DNA of 64,000 bases, taken from Bufo bufo (lineage: Eukaryota > Chordata > Amphibia > Anura > Bufonidae). Shown here piece after piece: positions 20,780-32,871 of the stretch. The stretch's first letter is position 1. Every line of letters starts with the position of its first letter. The stretch is taken from positions 66,185,371-66,249,370 of the forward strand of contig NC_053393.1 in assembly GCF_905171765.1 (NCBI RefSeq), read 5' to 3'. The position numbers were made by a program, and so were the translations under genes. The notes under the pieces are model-generated. The model did not search any database, was not told where the DNA came from, and saw only the letters and a list, made by a program, of their open reading frames with translations.

Positions 20780-21574
20780 TGTAGTGGCCCACAGCGGGCA
20801 CTACCGTTCCTACACCCTGCTATTGTTTTTATTGGCTAATCAATAATGTAATTTGTGTGTTTATTCCAGGTCCTCAAATATTGTGCACTAATAATATTGT
20901 TATGAAACTGTTATGTTCATGTAATGTGCCTGGTTGTCCAGCTGGTGGCAGTGTATCTGGCAGAGAAAGATCTTTAGATAGAATGGAACTTACCATACCA
21001 TCCTCCCCCTTTTGGACAGAAGTGGGCTGGTCCTGTTTCTTACCAAGGGAGGGGTTGTAGGTAGCTATAGTCATTCTAGAGTTGAGTCTAGAGTTGGAAG
21101 CAGACGAGTCAAGTCATGGGCAGTGATGGGAATGGCCCCCCTCCTGCCAAGGGAAGCAGCTCATAGAGCATCATGACTCCTTACAGATACAGAGAGAGTA
21201 TCACGAGGAAGTCAACAGCCAAGGGAACCCCACTCAAAAGGTACCAGAACTGTCAAAGTCCAGCTTCCAGACCGAAGCCAGAGTCTAGCAGAGCAGAGAA
21301 AGATAATGCAAGGTATCCAAGGTCGCTTGCCAGTTTACCCCAAAACCTGCTGGAGCTAAGAGAAAGGCCACTTATTGACTGGATGCAAGTTTATTTACAT
21401 AAAGCTGTTGAACTTTTACCAAGTCTGGACTTACTCCACCAACTATCACTCTCCCCTTTATTGCTGCGGAGCCTAATCCTGGGGAGCAACGGTATCCAGG
21501 CAGGAGCACCATGACACACACAGAACCAATAAGGCTGCATCACCATCATCATCCCTAGGGGGCGGCACGCTGCA
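20780..21574 (+). mobile_element. LTR (solo), 0.8-kb family, copy 1
   Basis: It starts TGTAGTGGCCCA and ends GGCACGCTGCA. It aligns along its length with 62911-63771 and in part with 51342-52167; all share CTGTGTATCTGGCAGAG-type or GTGGGCTGGTCCTG blocks. A CATAAA poly-A-like signal at about 21399 is followed by GCTGTTGAAC. Its flanks (CACT/CTTC) do not give a convincing duplication, but the surrounding dispersed repeat confirms an insertion. There are no retroviral genes. Confidence 0.65.
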
Positions 21575-21699
21575 CTTCTAGCAGGAATAATAAAGGAATG
21601 GCACAACATAAGAGTCATAAAATAGATGCTGCAGAATTGTTATTACATGGGGAATACAACTAGTTACTAAACCAAACATGTCAGGAGGGGTTACAGGAC

Positions 21700-22870
21700 C
21701 CTTTTCAAGACCCGAACAACTTTTATTTTTCTGCTTTTGCTTTTTCCTTCCTGCCATAACTTTTTAACTTTTCCTTTGACATATCCATATAAGGGATTAT
21801 TGTTTGCAGGACAAGTTGTACTTTCCAATGGTACCATTTCATATTCCATACAATGAATTGGGAAACTGAAAACAATTCTAAATGGAGTAGAATTGGGGGA
21901 AAAAACACAATTCCGCCATAGTATTACTGGTTTTGTATTTACAGCATTCATTGGGTGGTAAAAATGACACATTACCTTTCTTCAGCGGGTGAGTATGATT
22001 ACAGCAATGTCGAATTTATGTTGTTTTTATTATGCTTTTTTTTTTATTATTAAAAAACTGACAAAATGATATGAATTGCCATATGCTGACACCCAGAACT
22101 TTTTTACATTTCTGTCTAGGCAGCTGTGTAAGGGATCATTTTTTTTTTTGCAAGATGAGCAGTTTTTTTTACATGCTGAAAACCCTTTTGGGGTGTGTAT
22201 GACTTTTTGATTACTTTTTGTTAAAAAAAAAATTGAGAAGCAAAGCAACAAAAAATGGCAACTCGGGCATATTTACTTTTTTTTCTTTTGCACAGTTCAG
22301 CATACAGGATAAATACTTTTATATCCTAATAGTTTTTGCACACGGCCATACCAATGATATTTATTTCTATTTGTAAAATGGAGAAAGGGGGTGATTTAAC
22401 TTTTTATAATTTTGGGGGTATTTTTTAATGTTTTTAAAAACTTTCCCCCGCTTTTCTAACTTTATTTTTAACCCCCTTAGGTGTAATGTGATCATTAGAT
22501 TGCTTATACCATAGACTGCAATAAGTTACCAATGCAGTCTATGGTAAAATCACTGTGCTTCTGTTGAAATCTGCCACAGCCTGGGCTCAGCAGGAACTTT
22601 GCTATGGCAGACCTGAGAACATTTACAAGGCTCCTGGCTACCACAGAAAACGAACAGCTCCCACGATCTCGGCTTGGGGGAGTAATTCGGTCACCGAGAG
22701 CAGCCTGTTCCCCAAATTAACGATGGCATCTGCGGGGAAAAGTGTCCAATCACGGACACTGCTGGCAGGTGTCTGCTGTATTGCTGTAGTGCTGGCTATA
22801 GACCCCGCTCAGGTTTGAAACCCCACTTTCCGCTATATATATGTGGTGGATGGCACAAAGGGGTTAATAT
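21700..22870. repeat. AT/T-rich diverged interspersed repeat
   Basis: A T-rich body with oligo-T tracts (for example near 22035 and 22140) is followed by GTGTAATGTGATCATTAGAT and a GC-richer end finishing in GATGGCACAAAGGGGTTAAT (about 22852-22867). I take it for an old non-autonomous transposon; the termini are not resolved. There are no coding motifs. Confidence 0.4.
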
Positions 22871-23637
22871 AGGGGTAGCAGCAATTCCTCAATATGAATT
22901 TATTACTGGAATCAGTTCCTTTAAGAGAGATTCAGGTTGCAGTACAGGACAACTGTGAAGAATACTAATTCCCTTCCTTCTGCCCAGCCTTACCTGGCAC
23001 TGCCAGCGCTCTTCATGGCATTTGTGCTCTCTGAATGCAGAATGCACAGAGACTCCGGATAAGTGCACGCATTGATCTGAAGATGACTTATTCTACCTTG
23101 CTTCCAAGCACCGTCAGCTGCAACTTGAGAATTTTCCTGCCAGTTCTAAAATAGTTTGTTCCCTGGGCAGCAGCAGTAATTCTTTGGTTCCTGACCACCC
23201 ACCATATACAGGCATTTTTCCTCTGAGTTTGGCATATGAGCGTGGAAAGCTCCTGGTGCATAAGTCAAACTTCTCCATAGAGCCCCATTCACCCAAGGGA
23301 GGCCAGAAGAGTCTGGTTTACCGTTTAGGAAAGCATAGTCTTCCTTGGCTTTTGGTGAAGTATGGTATAGCACACATGACACCTTCACGTTCCATGCACA
23401 CATGGAATGCAACGTGAACCGAGCCTTCAAAAAAACTAGATTGAAAATTTGCACCAAAATCTACAATGAAACAATCGAATCGGTGGTGGATTTTACACTC
23501 AATGGAATGGTATGCTGCAAATTTTTGAAATCCATCTCAGTATTTGCTATCTGAGTTTTTTCAATTTTTTTTTCGGTAAAAGCCCATTCACATGCAGTGT
23601 AGGCCACAAATATGCTTTGTGTAATGTAAAGGCATCC
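22871..23637. other. No recognisable feature
   Basis: This is non-coding DNA without clear repeats. The open frames on both strands overlap and have no conserved motif. Confidence 0.35.
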
Positions 23638-23641
23638 TTAA

Positions 23642-24266
23642 AGAGGATATCCATCTTTGATTCATTTTTTTAAATACAACCCCCTGATCAGACCTGTCTA
23701 GGGAGACATACTTACCTGCTCCCCACTGCTCGGGTCCTGCTCCTTGGGTCCACCACTGTCTCCATTGAACTTCGGTCCCGGCATCTAATCTTATGGCATG
23801 GTCATGTACGACGCGACAGGCAATAACAGGCCTTAGCAGTGATATGTCTCCGAACGTCAAGCCACCCAGCAGTGATCACCACTGAGATCAGTCATCCGTG
23901 CCTGAAGTTTACATGTGGGGACCAAATTGCAATGAAAACAGGGGTGGACCATAGTTGCCAACTGTCCCAAATTTGCCAGGACTGACCCTGATTTTCAGAG
24001 ACAGTGCCCGCAAAGTTTCACTGTTTCACGCAGAAAATGGGCAGGGATGTCACAAATCCCGCCCATAGGTGTGTTTCCGGGCGGGTTTGGGGCATTCCCG
24101 GGGCGGGGATTTATGCCCAGATTTTACAAACAGAAATGTTGATGAGTATGGTGGACCCAGGGAGCCAGAACCAAGTGTCGGGGTGTTGGTAAATATTTCT
24201 TACTCAACAGGTCCCACTGGGTGGGTGGCTGGTTTAAGAAAAACTACATAACGTTGGACAGCCCCT
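23642..24266. mobile_element. TTAA-flanked element with weak inverted termini
   Basis: Ends AGAGGATATCC and GGACAGCCCCT are imperfect inverted repeats, and TTAA abuts both (23638-23641 and 24267-24270). The interior from about 23945 (GGGTGGACCATAGTTGCCAA) looks like a second, GC-rich repeat inserted in it, with CGGGCGGGTTTGGGGC. Confidence 0.5.
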
Positions 24267-24270
24267 TTAA

Positions 24271-25312
24271 TCTTATATTGCAGGGTGATCTGTAGGACCC
24301 CAGACACAAAGGCCTGGTTCCCACTGCTTAGGCCATGCTCAGATTTAGCAGATTTTCAGCGCAGATTTCACCCCAAAAATGTACCACAAAGTACAGTATG
24401 AGTAAGTGCACATGGTGCAGATTTGTATGCAGACAAATACATAAAAATGTATAATAACTGCATTTAAACTCCACACTATTTATCGTGTTTTTGTGTGTTT
24501 TTTGTTGGGAGTTGTGCCAGAGGTAGCTGATAACTGAGCCATTTGCAGATATATAGAATACCTCAATTTTATTAACCCATTATCTTACCCTAGACCACCA
24601 GAAAATATTAACTCCGTAGGCTACCAGATCTAGTGACATTAACCCCTCCACTACCAGGATGCTTTAGGTCGCATAAAATCCTCTTTTTGTTGCCCTATTG
24701 TCAAACGCGTTGTAGTCCAAAAAATTCAATATGTGCATATATAATGGGGTAATAGGTCAGAAGAATGAACTAACAATCAGTTCACTGGTTCTCAGGCCCC
24801 AGCATTCCAATTTTTACAGTATACATAGCAATGAGATAAGAGCCGACAAACGGATTGATTCATGTGACAAGCCGAGCCCTCGTCAGCGGGCTGGAATCCT
24901 ATATGGAATGTGCGGTGGTATGTACAGCATGTATGGAGGGAAGCTTAGCACCGACTCGTACTCTGTCATCAGGATGTGGGTAGAACAGGAATTGTCCATA
25001 ATTTACAGACATTTCCTGACAGAACCCAGCAGCCGCAGCGAGAAATGATGATAACCAGATGACTGGACTTTGCAGGTCTCTGGTGACCATTCACCGGCCA
25101 ACTTGTATCTCAGCTTCTTACATGGAAATCAGTGGACTTGTTATACAAAGCCGTAATTATTTCATATGACATCTGTGCCGTTGTATCTCCAACATCAGAT
25201 CTATGCAGTAAAATAAAAGGTGAAGACCGGCTGGAGGGGCCTTTTCAAACTTCTGCACTTCAATGCTAAATCTGCAATGGGGCCTCCACCTACTAAGTGC
25301 CATTTATAATAC
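24271..25312. other. No recognisable feature
   Basis: No gene or clear element is seen. A short segment near 24335-24440 (GGCCATGCTCAGATTTAGCA) may be one end of a MITE, but I see no partner. Confidence 0.35.
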
Positions 25313-25388
25313 TTACATAGTTACATAGTTTACATAGTTAATACGGTTGAAAAAAGACATAAGTCCATCAAGTTCAACCAAGGGATGG
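25313..25388. repeat. Dispersed repeat end (TACATAGTTACATAG type)
   Basis: The short tandem TACATAGT at 25314-25338 is followed by GTTGAAAAAAGACATAAGTC and CATCAAGTTCAACCAAGGGA, a common tail-like block in vertebrate repeats. It is cut by the hAT-type element at 25397 and continues after 25829. Confidence 0.55.
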
Positions 25389-25396
25389 GTGGGGAC

Positions 25397-25821
25397 CAGG
25401 GCCGTCATTAACGCGGGGCAAAAGCGGAAGCTGCCCAGGGCCCAGTAGCGCTGTCCAGTCGCAGCGCAGAACGTCACAGCTAGGGAGAAGGTGACTTATT
25501 TTTTCTCCCTGGCTGTCACGTTCTGCGCTACGACTGGACAGCGCTACAGCCAGGGGAGAAGGAACGCTCAGGGAGAAAAGCTGATGTCTCCTCCCTGGTG
25601 TTCTGATGCTGTTACTTAGCATACATTGTGGGAGAATGTAACGGGGGCCACAGCGGCGCAGCGGAGCGGTGCCCAGAAATTATAGTAAGTGCAGGGACAT
25701 CCCCCATGTATGCCTTACATGTCCTGCTACTTAGTTAATACAGTATGGACCCATGAATGCAGCAGCGGCACTTGTGTTCTCCCTCTTGCCCAGGGTCCAA
25801 TCAATATTAAAGATGGCCCTG
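25397..25821. mobile_element. hAT MITE (425 bp) with perfect TSD
   Basis: It starts CAGGGCCGTCATTAAC and ends AAAGATGGCCCTG. The 8-bp duplication GTGGGGAC is exact at 25389-25396 and 25822-25829. The interior has a large inverted repeat: CAGTAGCGCTGTCCAGTCGC near 25444 is mirrored near 25535. No transposase is present. Confidence 0.88.
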
Positions 25822-25829
25822 GTGGGGAC

Positions 25830-26392
25830 GCGAATCCCAGAAGGAAATGAGACTCAGATTACTGGTATCCGCTTATGTACGAGATTGGCCTTTGGGCTTC
25901 CACGTGCACCAGGCTGGATGCCACTGCTAACTCTTTATCCCCTTTAGATATGGTACTGCTCTGACATGTAGACATTGGGTGCATGTGCTCAGACCCCACT
26001 CCCGAAAGGGGCCAATGCATTTTTTAGTCACCCTAGCCATGTACTGAACCCTAACCTCTTAAATACCACCCAGGCATTTCAGACAAAGTCTCCAATATTA
26101 TGTTCTAGATGAAGAAGGCTTCGAGACCCCATCAAGCAGAATTTGCTCTGGCCATAGGAAAGATTTCGGGGCTTAAATTTCTCCAATACAATTCATGAGA
26201 GTCATTAGTGGGTCTGGCTAATTGCTGCAGAGCTGGCACCCAATTTCTCTGCCTTTGCACTGCAAAAATGTTTGCCATGAGAAAATTCAGTGGGCTACGC
26301 CTTTGTTGTATGTAGTATTAGATATGTATTTTACATATGTTGTATGTATTTTACATTACCCCTTTCCATGACGTCCATTTGTCCTAACAGTG
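25830..26392. other. No recognisable feature
   Basis: The start may continue the dispersed repeat of 25313-25388; the rest shows nothing recognisable. Confidence 0.35.
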
Positions 26393-26545
26393 AAAGGCCT
26401 CTAATTATTAAAAATGTTGTCCCCTACTTAGATATTTATAGGCCAACCATATCAGATCGGTGGGGATCTGACACCTGACACTACCACGATCAGCTGAGGA
26501 TAGGATATCAATATCTAAGTACCAGTAAATCCCTTTTAGCCTCAT
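26393..26545. repeat. Short foldback element
   Basis: CTTAGATATTTATAGGCC and GATCGGTGGGGATCTGAC on the left face GATCAGCTGAGGATAGG and ATATCAATATCTAAG on the right. It is related to the GATCGGTGGGGGTCCGA family. Confidence 0.6.
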
Positions 26546-26919
26546 AGAGCTCACAACTTGACTTTGTTCTTGTTTTGTTACAGTTTTGTCCACAAAACCA
26601 ATGCATACACTACAATATGAGCGCAGACTTATAGGTTGTGTTTCAACTATAGGTCCATAAGTTTATTATGACTTTTATCATTTTTACCTTCGATTTCTTA
26701 ACATTTCCACCAGTGATTCGCACTAACACTGATCCTAGGTTAGACGTCGAGGCCCACTTACATGGGCCAATTCTAAACCATCTATTTCTATGACTCTGTG
26801 TTGTGTAGCAGTCTACAATAAAGGTCCAGATGGGTGTCACCAGTTAGGGGTGTGTCCATTCACAGTCTGACACCGGAAGCACTGATTGGCTAGTGTCAGG
26901 ATGGCAGGGCCACATCCCC

Positions 26920-27090
26920 AACTGGTAACAGCCATTTGGACCTGCATTCCAAACTGCTAGTAATTTACTACTTCTATCAGGAATATTAAAGGAATGGCCC
27001 AACACAGAGTCATAAGAATACATGTTTTTTTTATTTTTTTTATGGGGGATGCAAGTAGTTACTAAAAGAGACATGTCAAGAGAGACAACA
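26920..27090. repeat. Dispersed repeat, uninterrupted copy
   Basis: CCCCAACTGGTAACAGCC, CAAACTGCTAGTAATTTAC, CAGGAATATTAAAGGAATGG and AAGTAGTTACTAAAAGAGAC match the two halves that flank the LTR at 20780-21574. Confidence 0.65.
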
Positions 27091-28620
27091 GCTCCTTTTT
27101 AACCCACCAAAACTATGAAGACATGGACATTGGCACTGGCAGAAGCTAAAGGCAGTTTTCTTATTAATGGCCACACGGTTATGCACCTACTGCACAGCTG
27201 TTAACAATAAAAACGATTTTCGTTGTAGTCAACTTGAAAACCGTGTGAATCTGCATGGCGCGGTTTCAACCGTATCATAGGTGCACCTCAGCTGCAATGT
27301 GTGAACACGTTTAAGGTTAAAAAAAATAAATAAATCACAACTCATTAACTGAAGAGGATGTGAGAGTGGGGAGGAGGGGATATGACGCTGCAGTCTTTCT
27401 CCCTCTGCTTTAGAGAGATCCATGCTGTGAGAGGAGAAGAGGGATCAGTAGTGGACCATCTGACTGGTCAGAGGACAACTGTCCAGCTCCATATAATGAA
27501 AACCTACCCACTCAGTAGTTATAAAGAAAAAATGGACATTTACAGAAATTAGACTAAAAATACTCTGAATGGGCAAGTTAGCCACATTTCAGTCTGTACT
27601 AAATATAATACCCAGCTGTCTAAGCAAAAATTACAATTTCTCTAGTTAAAACTTTCAAAACTTTATAAGAAATATAGATTTTTTTTTACAGTTGAAAGCA
27701 CTCAGTCAGGAGAATATCAGCTTCATTTTTAATTTTCTGTCCAGATTTAGATTGAGGCCAGTGCCAAGATACTCCTATTCTTCCTCTGGCAACAGACACA
27801 TTTATCATAATAATTACATGTAAGTGCTGTTATGTTTCTCATTTTCAGCAAATTATCACAGTTTGTTGCTCAGACTGGCAGCGGTACAATCTTCATCGCT
27901 TTCTGATTTGAATAAACTACTGATGATGAAGTGTTTCTCAGTTTTCCATGTCCTTATCGAGAAGAGGTCACACGTGGCCAAATGAAAAAAAGAAATCAAG
28001 AAAATCATCTTTATTCAGATATCTACAGGGGGATTGCTGGAGAGCGCTATCCCCATAAACTGTCATTGTAGATTGTAGAAATGACAATATGAATAAAGCT
28101 ACGTGTAGTCAATGGCATCCATAAAGATCATGTATCTGAGGTAGCCCAAAGGTCAAGAGCCAAATGGTAATGCCGCCTGGAGCTCACTGCTCTTGGCTTT
28201 AGCAATGAATCCTGGTGAGAAGCCTTCACTCCAGCAAAAGGCCAAAGGTTGCGTCTGGCTACTAAACAACAGGACCCTTTCTTCTCATGACGACCTCCTG
28301 GTGACCACCTTTGGCTCTGTCCCTGACTACTCTACTGGGAAAGTCCATACTTCCTTGTAGGGGGCTAAGTATGAAGAACTGAGAGATTGTTCAGACTCGA
28401 CAAACTAGCCTAAAAATATTTCTGGCTTCAAGAATCCACATCTCTGGTGAGAAATAAAACACCAATAGGATAGGACAAGGCCATCCTTTTAAAGGATTGG
28501 ATGAGGTGGAGTAAGGCATGAACAAGCAACCTCAGGGTCACCCAATCACATTTTTTCTATGGGGCCCACTTTGCCAGTTCAAATTTTGCTAATGGGCCCA
28601 ACTCTTCCAGTTACTTCCTT
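27091..28620. other. No recognisable feature
   Basis: The sequence is mostly AT-rich and apparently single-copy in this window. No gene, RNA or mobile-element signature is seen. Confidence 0.35.
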
Positions 28621-28622
28621 CA

Positions 28623-29030
28623 AGAAGGCGCTACAGGAACCTTCAGACTAAAACCAGCAGGTTTAGGAACAGTTTCTTCCCCACAGCTGTCACCCTACTG
28701 AACTCAGTCCCCCGCTGAACCCTTTCAGCCATACTCGCTTAACCCTCCACACTCCTCCTCCCTCCATCTCTTCCTATGACCATGATCATGACTGTCATTG
28801 ATTCTCAACATTCACGGTATTTTCATATTGGTTACTGCTAGAGTTGGGACACTGTCATAGCTTAGTCTCTGCTATAGTACGTACTTACACTACATTGTTT
28901 ACTATTATATTCTGTCCATAGCGCTACTCTTCCACTTCTGGAGATATATTCATAGTATTTTGCAGATCTGTTTACTATACATCTGTAAATTTGTATATAG
29001 GTAGTGTATCCTTAAAACTTGTTCATAGTA
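28623..29030 (+). pseudogene. L2-like LINE, 3' end (ORF2 C terminus and 3' UTR)
   Basis: The plus-strand frame at 28623-28718 reads RRRYRNLQTKTSRFRNSFFP and continues to VTLLNSVPR, then TGA. This is the C-terminal signature of L2-type ORF2 proteins. The following AT-rich, stop-rich sequence to about 29030 fits a 3' UTR. It lies in the opposite orientation to the adjoining endonuclease/RT part, so this is either a separate copy or an inverted piece of the same one. Confidence 0.7.
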
Positions 29031-31035
29031 CATTACCGTGGTATCATCTGCAAACTTGATGATGTAATTGGATCCATAACTAGGTCTGCAGTCATAGGTA
29101 AAAAGGGAGTAGAAAAATGGGCTCAGCACACAGCCCTGTGGAGTGCCAGTGTTGAGTGTGATGGTGGAGGAACAGTTATTTCCTGACCTAACATGCTGGG
29201 GTCTGTTGGTCAAAAAGTCCATGATCCAGTTACAGATTCCAGGATCCACAAGTTTAAAAATCAACTTGGAGGGAATAACTGTATTGAATGCTGAGCTGAA
29301 ATCAACAAACAGCATTTTTGCATAAGTATTCTTGTTGTCCAGATGTGAGAGTACATAGTGAAGCTCTGTAGATGCAGCATCCTCTGTACTCCTATAGAGG
29401 TGGTCTTGAAGCACGCTGGTACTACTGCCGGGGAAAGCGACAGGTTTAAGATGTCAGTGAAGACCCCTGCAAGCTGCTCAGAACATGCTCGAAGCACACG
29501 TCCAGGAATGCCATCAGGGCCAGCAGCCTTGCGAGCGCTGATACTGCTCAGTGCGTTATGGACATCTATGATGGTGAGAGTGAGGGTATGGCAGTCATCA
29601 GAGGGTAGGGTTTTGGCAAACTTTTCCTTATTGTCCTTATAAAAACGAGCGTAGAAGTCATTTAGCTCATTGAGGGAGGACACAGTCATGGCTGTCTGTG
29701 TGAAATTGCTGAGCTTATAGTCAGAGATGGCCTGAATGCCCAGCCACATGAGTCGTTGGTCAGAGTTGACAAAGTGTTCCTCCACTTTTAGCTTGTAGCT
29801 GTGCTTGGCCTTCTTGATGCCCCTCTTCAGGTCTACCCTGGACGTACCGTAGACCTGAGCGTCACCTGATCTAAAGGCAATATTACGTGCCTTTAGTAGA
29901 AGCCGCACTTCCTTGTTTATCCATGGTTTCTGATTTTGGTACATTGTGATCTGCTTTTCTGTGGTAACATTGTCAATTGTGGTATTGATGTATTCCAGTA
30001 CTGAGTACGTATAAGAATCGATGTTAGTGTAAGAACCACAGGTGGCCTAATTGGCAAACATGCTCCAGTCCGTATCTTTAAACCTGTCCTGGAGTACAGA
30101 ATCTACCCCCGCTGGCCACACTTTGATTGTCTTCACTGATAGTTTCACGCGCTTGATAAGCGGCAAGTACTTGGGGGTGAGAAACAAAGAAAGGTTATTA
30201 GACTGTCCCAAGTGGAGGAGAGGCGTTGCCTTGTAGGCTCCAACAACAATGTTTGTATAGACATGGTCCAAGGTTTTATTCCCTCTGGTATGGCAGGAGA
30301 CATGTTGATAAAATTTAGGTAGTACTGACTTTAGGTTAGAATGGTTAACGTCACCCGCTACAATAAATGCAGCCTCAGGGAGTGCAGATTGTTGTTTGCT
30401 GATGACCGCATGAAGTTCGTTCATAGCAAGCCCGTCATTAGCATCCGGTGGGATGTATGCAGCTGTTATTATAGTGGAGGTGAACTCCCTCGGCAGATAG
30501 AACGGTCTGCACTTAACCATGAGATACTCTAGGTCAGCTGAGCAGTGTTTCCCAACAATGACAGAGTTCGTACACCCAGCCTTGTTTACATAAATGCACA
30601 GTCCTCCGCCTCTTGTCTTACCGGAATCATCTGCTATTCTGTCCGCCTGGAGAGTCTGGCGTCCGACCAGCTCGACAGCACTGTCAGATATTCCACTGTG
30701 TAGCCATGTTTCCGTGAGTATCATGACATTACAGTCTATAAGTATCCTGTTGTCAGTGATCCATAGTCGTAACTCATCCATTTTGTTCACCAGGGACCGC
30801 ACATTAGAAAGGAAAATGCTGGGTAAAGAAAGCCGATACGGTGTTAGCCTTAGCTTAGCTGTTAGCCTGCAGCGCTTCCCCGTCTTTGTTTGCGGTCCCT
30901 GCGCCGTCTTCGAGCACTTCCGGTCAGCCGAGTAGCCTGCGAAGCGTTGGGTGTTCTTATTTCAGGGATAAGTCGAAGGTTGCTGATAAAACAGTCAGAG
31001 TTGTGTAATCCTATATCCAAAAGCTCTTGTCGGGT
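29031..31035 (-). pseudogene. L2-like LINE ORF2 fragment (APE endonuclease and RT), broken
   Basis: From about 31035 downwards the minus strand encodes an Arg-rich linker (RRRRRDRKQRRG) and an APE-type endonuclease: SLVNKMDELRLW, MILTETWLHSG, FIVAGDVNHSNL and LDHVYTN. The final SDH-type motif reads SNN, so a catalytic His is lost. One in-frame TAG (30047-30049) separates the endonuclease from the linker. The RT starts [18 protein letters not shown] deletion and frameshift near 29390-29420 then removes the first RT motifs. Motif A ([11 protein letters not shown]), motif B ([12 protein letters not shown]) and motif C (FADDTTV) follow, and similarity stops at about 29031. It is non-functional. 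Confidence 0.88.
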
Positions 31036-31039
31036 GCTA

Positions 31040-31226
31040 AGCACAGACAAAGACATTGCAGCCTTCTCATTGGCCCACAAGCAAGAAGCAGGGGTTCAGA
31101 TGAAAAAAAAACTAGAATATTCGAAAATACGAATATATATCACTATATTCTAAATATTTGCGAATTCTCGAGGTGCCGATATTCGCGATTAATATTCGCT
31201 ATTTGAATATTCGTGCCCAACACTAT
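31040..31226 (-). mobile_element. Fragment of a hAT-type element
   Basis: On the minus strand it starts TAGTGTTGGGCACGAATATT and includes TTGCTTGTGGGCCAATGAGA and TGCAATGTCTTTGTCTG, matching 57476-57670. Only the left-terminal part remains; the L2 fragment begins where the similarity ends. Confidence 0.7.
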
Positions 31227-31439
31227 TCAGTAGGCGAGGTCACAGCCTGGGTAATAGGAACAATCCTATTACACCTTGCTGCACTGACTGGGGAACCAAA
31301 TTGCCATTATACAGCTCTGTAATTCCAGCAAACCATTCTTGTTATTGGGGTGCAAGTGCTGTTTGATACAGCCATTAACAGGGTTTATTACAAGGAAATA
31401 TTTCTACGTCTTATTTGCCATTGTGTGGGAAGTGTGAAA

Positions 31440-31640
31440 ACTACAGCCCTTTTTGTCGTGTATTAGTGGCAAAAGAAAAATATATTTGCCGTTCAGCGGT
31501 GCAGTTATATGTTCTAAAGCCTTCTGTGGCGTGTATAAATAGAAAAAAAATAAGGGCCTATTTGCCGTTCAGCAGTGCAGTTATATTCTCTAAAGCCCTT
31601 TTTGGCGCGTAATAGTGGCAAAATAAAAATATACACAAAC
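31440..31640. repeat. Tandem repeat, 73-76-bp period
   Basis: The unit AAAGCCCTTTTTGGCGYGTA...ATTTGCCGTTCAGCAGTGCA recurs with starts near 31445, 31518 and 31594. The open frames across it are low-complexity. It is probably the interior array of a transposon whose ends are not defined. Confidence 0.75.
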
Positions 31641-32871
31641 TTACTGCTGACATCCTCTCCACTCTGTCGGGGGGCTCTACTTGTATAAGTGTTTAATAGA
31701 ACAGGTTCTGTAGTCATCTATGTGGAATCAGCTGACGACGGTGTAAAAGGAGTGCGCTTCTTCTTGGCGCTAACATTGACCTGTAAAGCTGAATTCATAC
31801 TTGAGTTATTTGATCAGTTTTGACCCCGTGACTGCCCAAATAAGTGAAGTGTGCGGTGATTCTAAGAGCGACGCCTGTCATCTGCATGTCATATGGACTC
31901 ACAGTATTATTTCACTACCACAGCTGACTCCCCATGCCTGTTACTCCAAGGCACAGTGTTCTACACCACTATAAAGGCTCTCTGCAGCCAGGAATTAGCC
32001 GTTTTTTAACGCGATTTGCCGCGAATAAATTCAGAACGAACCAAATGTTTAAAAAAAATTCGGCAAACCGGCTGAATCGAAGTTTTTGCAAAATTTGCTC
32101 ATCTCCAGTGACCACCTATGTGAGGTGGACAGAGAGATGAGGGAAAGAACGAACAGCAGGTGATACTATATGGATACATTATATTGAATAACTCAGCAGC
32201 TACGCAAATTTTTTTATTACATGCCATTAAAAATATTCTGGGTTAAAAGTTGTAGAATATCTTTCGTGGGACGACCCCTTTAAGTGGGGTGCGGTGCAGG
32301 TTGAATTATTAGCTGTGCATTTTCAGCAGCAGTATACACTATGCATTGGGGTACTAGCAGAAGTCACTGATGTTTGCAAACAATATGCAAAACATACAAG
32401 AGGAAAATAATAAAAGAAAAACAGAACTGACGTCTTTCCTAATTATATTCATGGCTTTGAGCTCTGCAATTAATCCTGATGTCTGAACAGAGGACCAGCT
32501 GAGCACGGATGTCACATATCATGTGCAGGTCATACATCAGCGGGATCCAGGTTTTAATGAGAGGGGTCACCCACAGCTTAGCAATATATATACAGAGTAT
32601 GTTTCCAGTATGTCTGACAGCTATAACATATCGTACGGTGCGTACATCATCAGAATATTGATCGAGTGGAGTATTGCAAGTCATTTCATCAAAAGATTTG
32701 AATGTTTACATCAGCTACTTAATCTCCAACATCTACTCATATTACAGTAAAAAATAATATAAGAGTGGAAGGTACAGTAAAAAACATGAAAATATACAAT
32801 ATAGGCCATCGACAAACAATAGGGTACAGGAAGGGGTCATGGACATTACCACCTATGGACATATGGTTGGC
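31641..32871. other. Repeat fragments, no gene
   Basis: 31755-31895 has GCGCTTCTTCTTGGCGCTAA, which resembles one end of a MITE. 31975-32110 ends in AAATTTGCTCATCTCCAG, the kind of terminus seen in GATGAGC-type hAT elements (compare 54448). The remainder to 32871 shows nothing recognisable. Confidence 0.4.

Noticed and set aside
28623..31035. Twin-primed (5'-inverted) single LINE insertion
   Set aside because: In twin priming the inverted 5' segment lies upstream of the 3' segment. Here the plus-sense 3' part lies on the far side of the RT end, so another mechanism or two insertions is needed.
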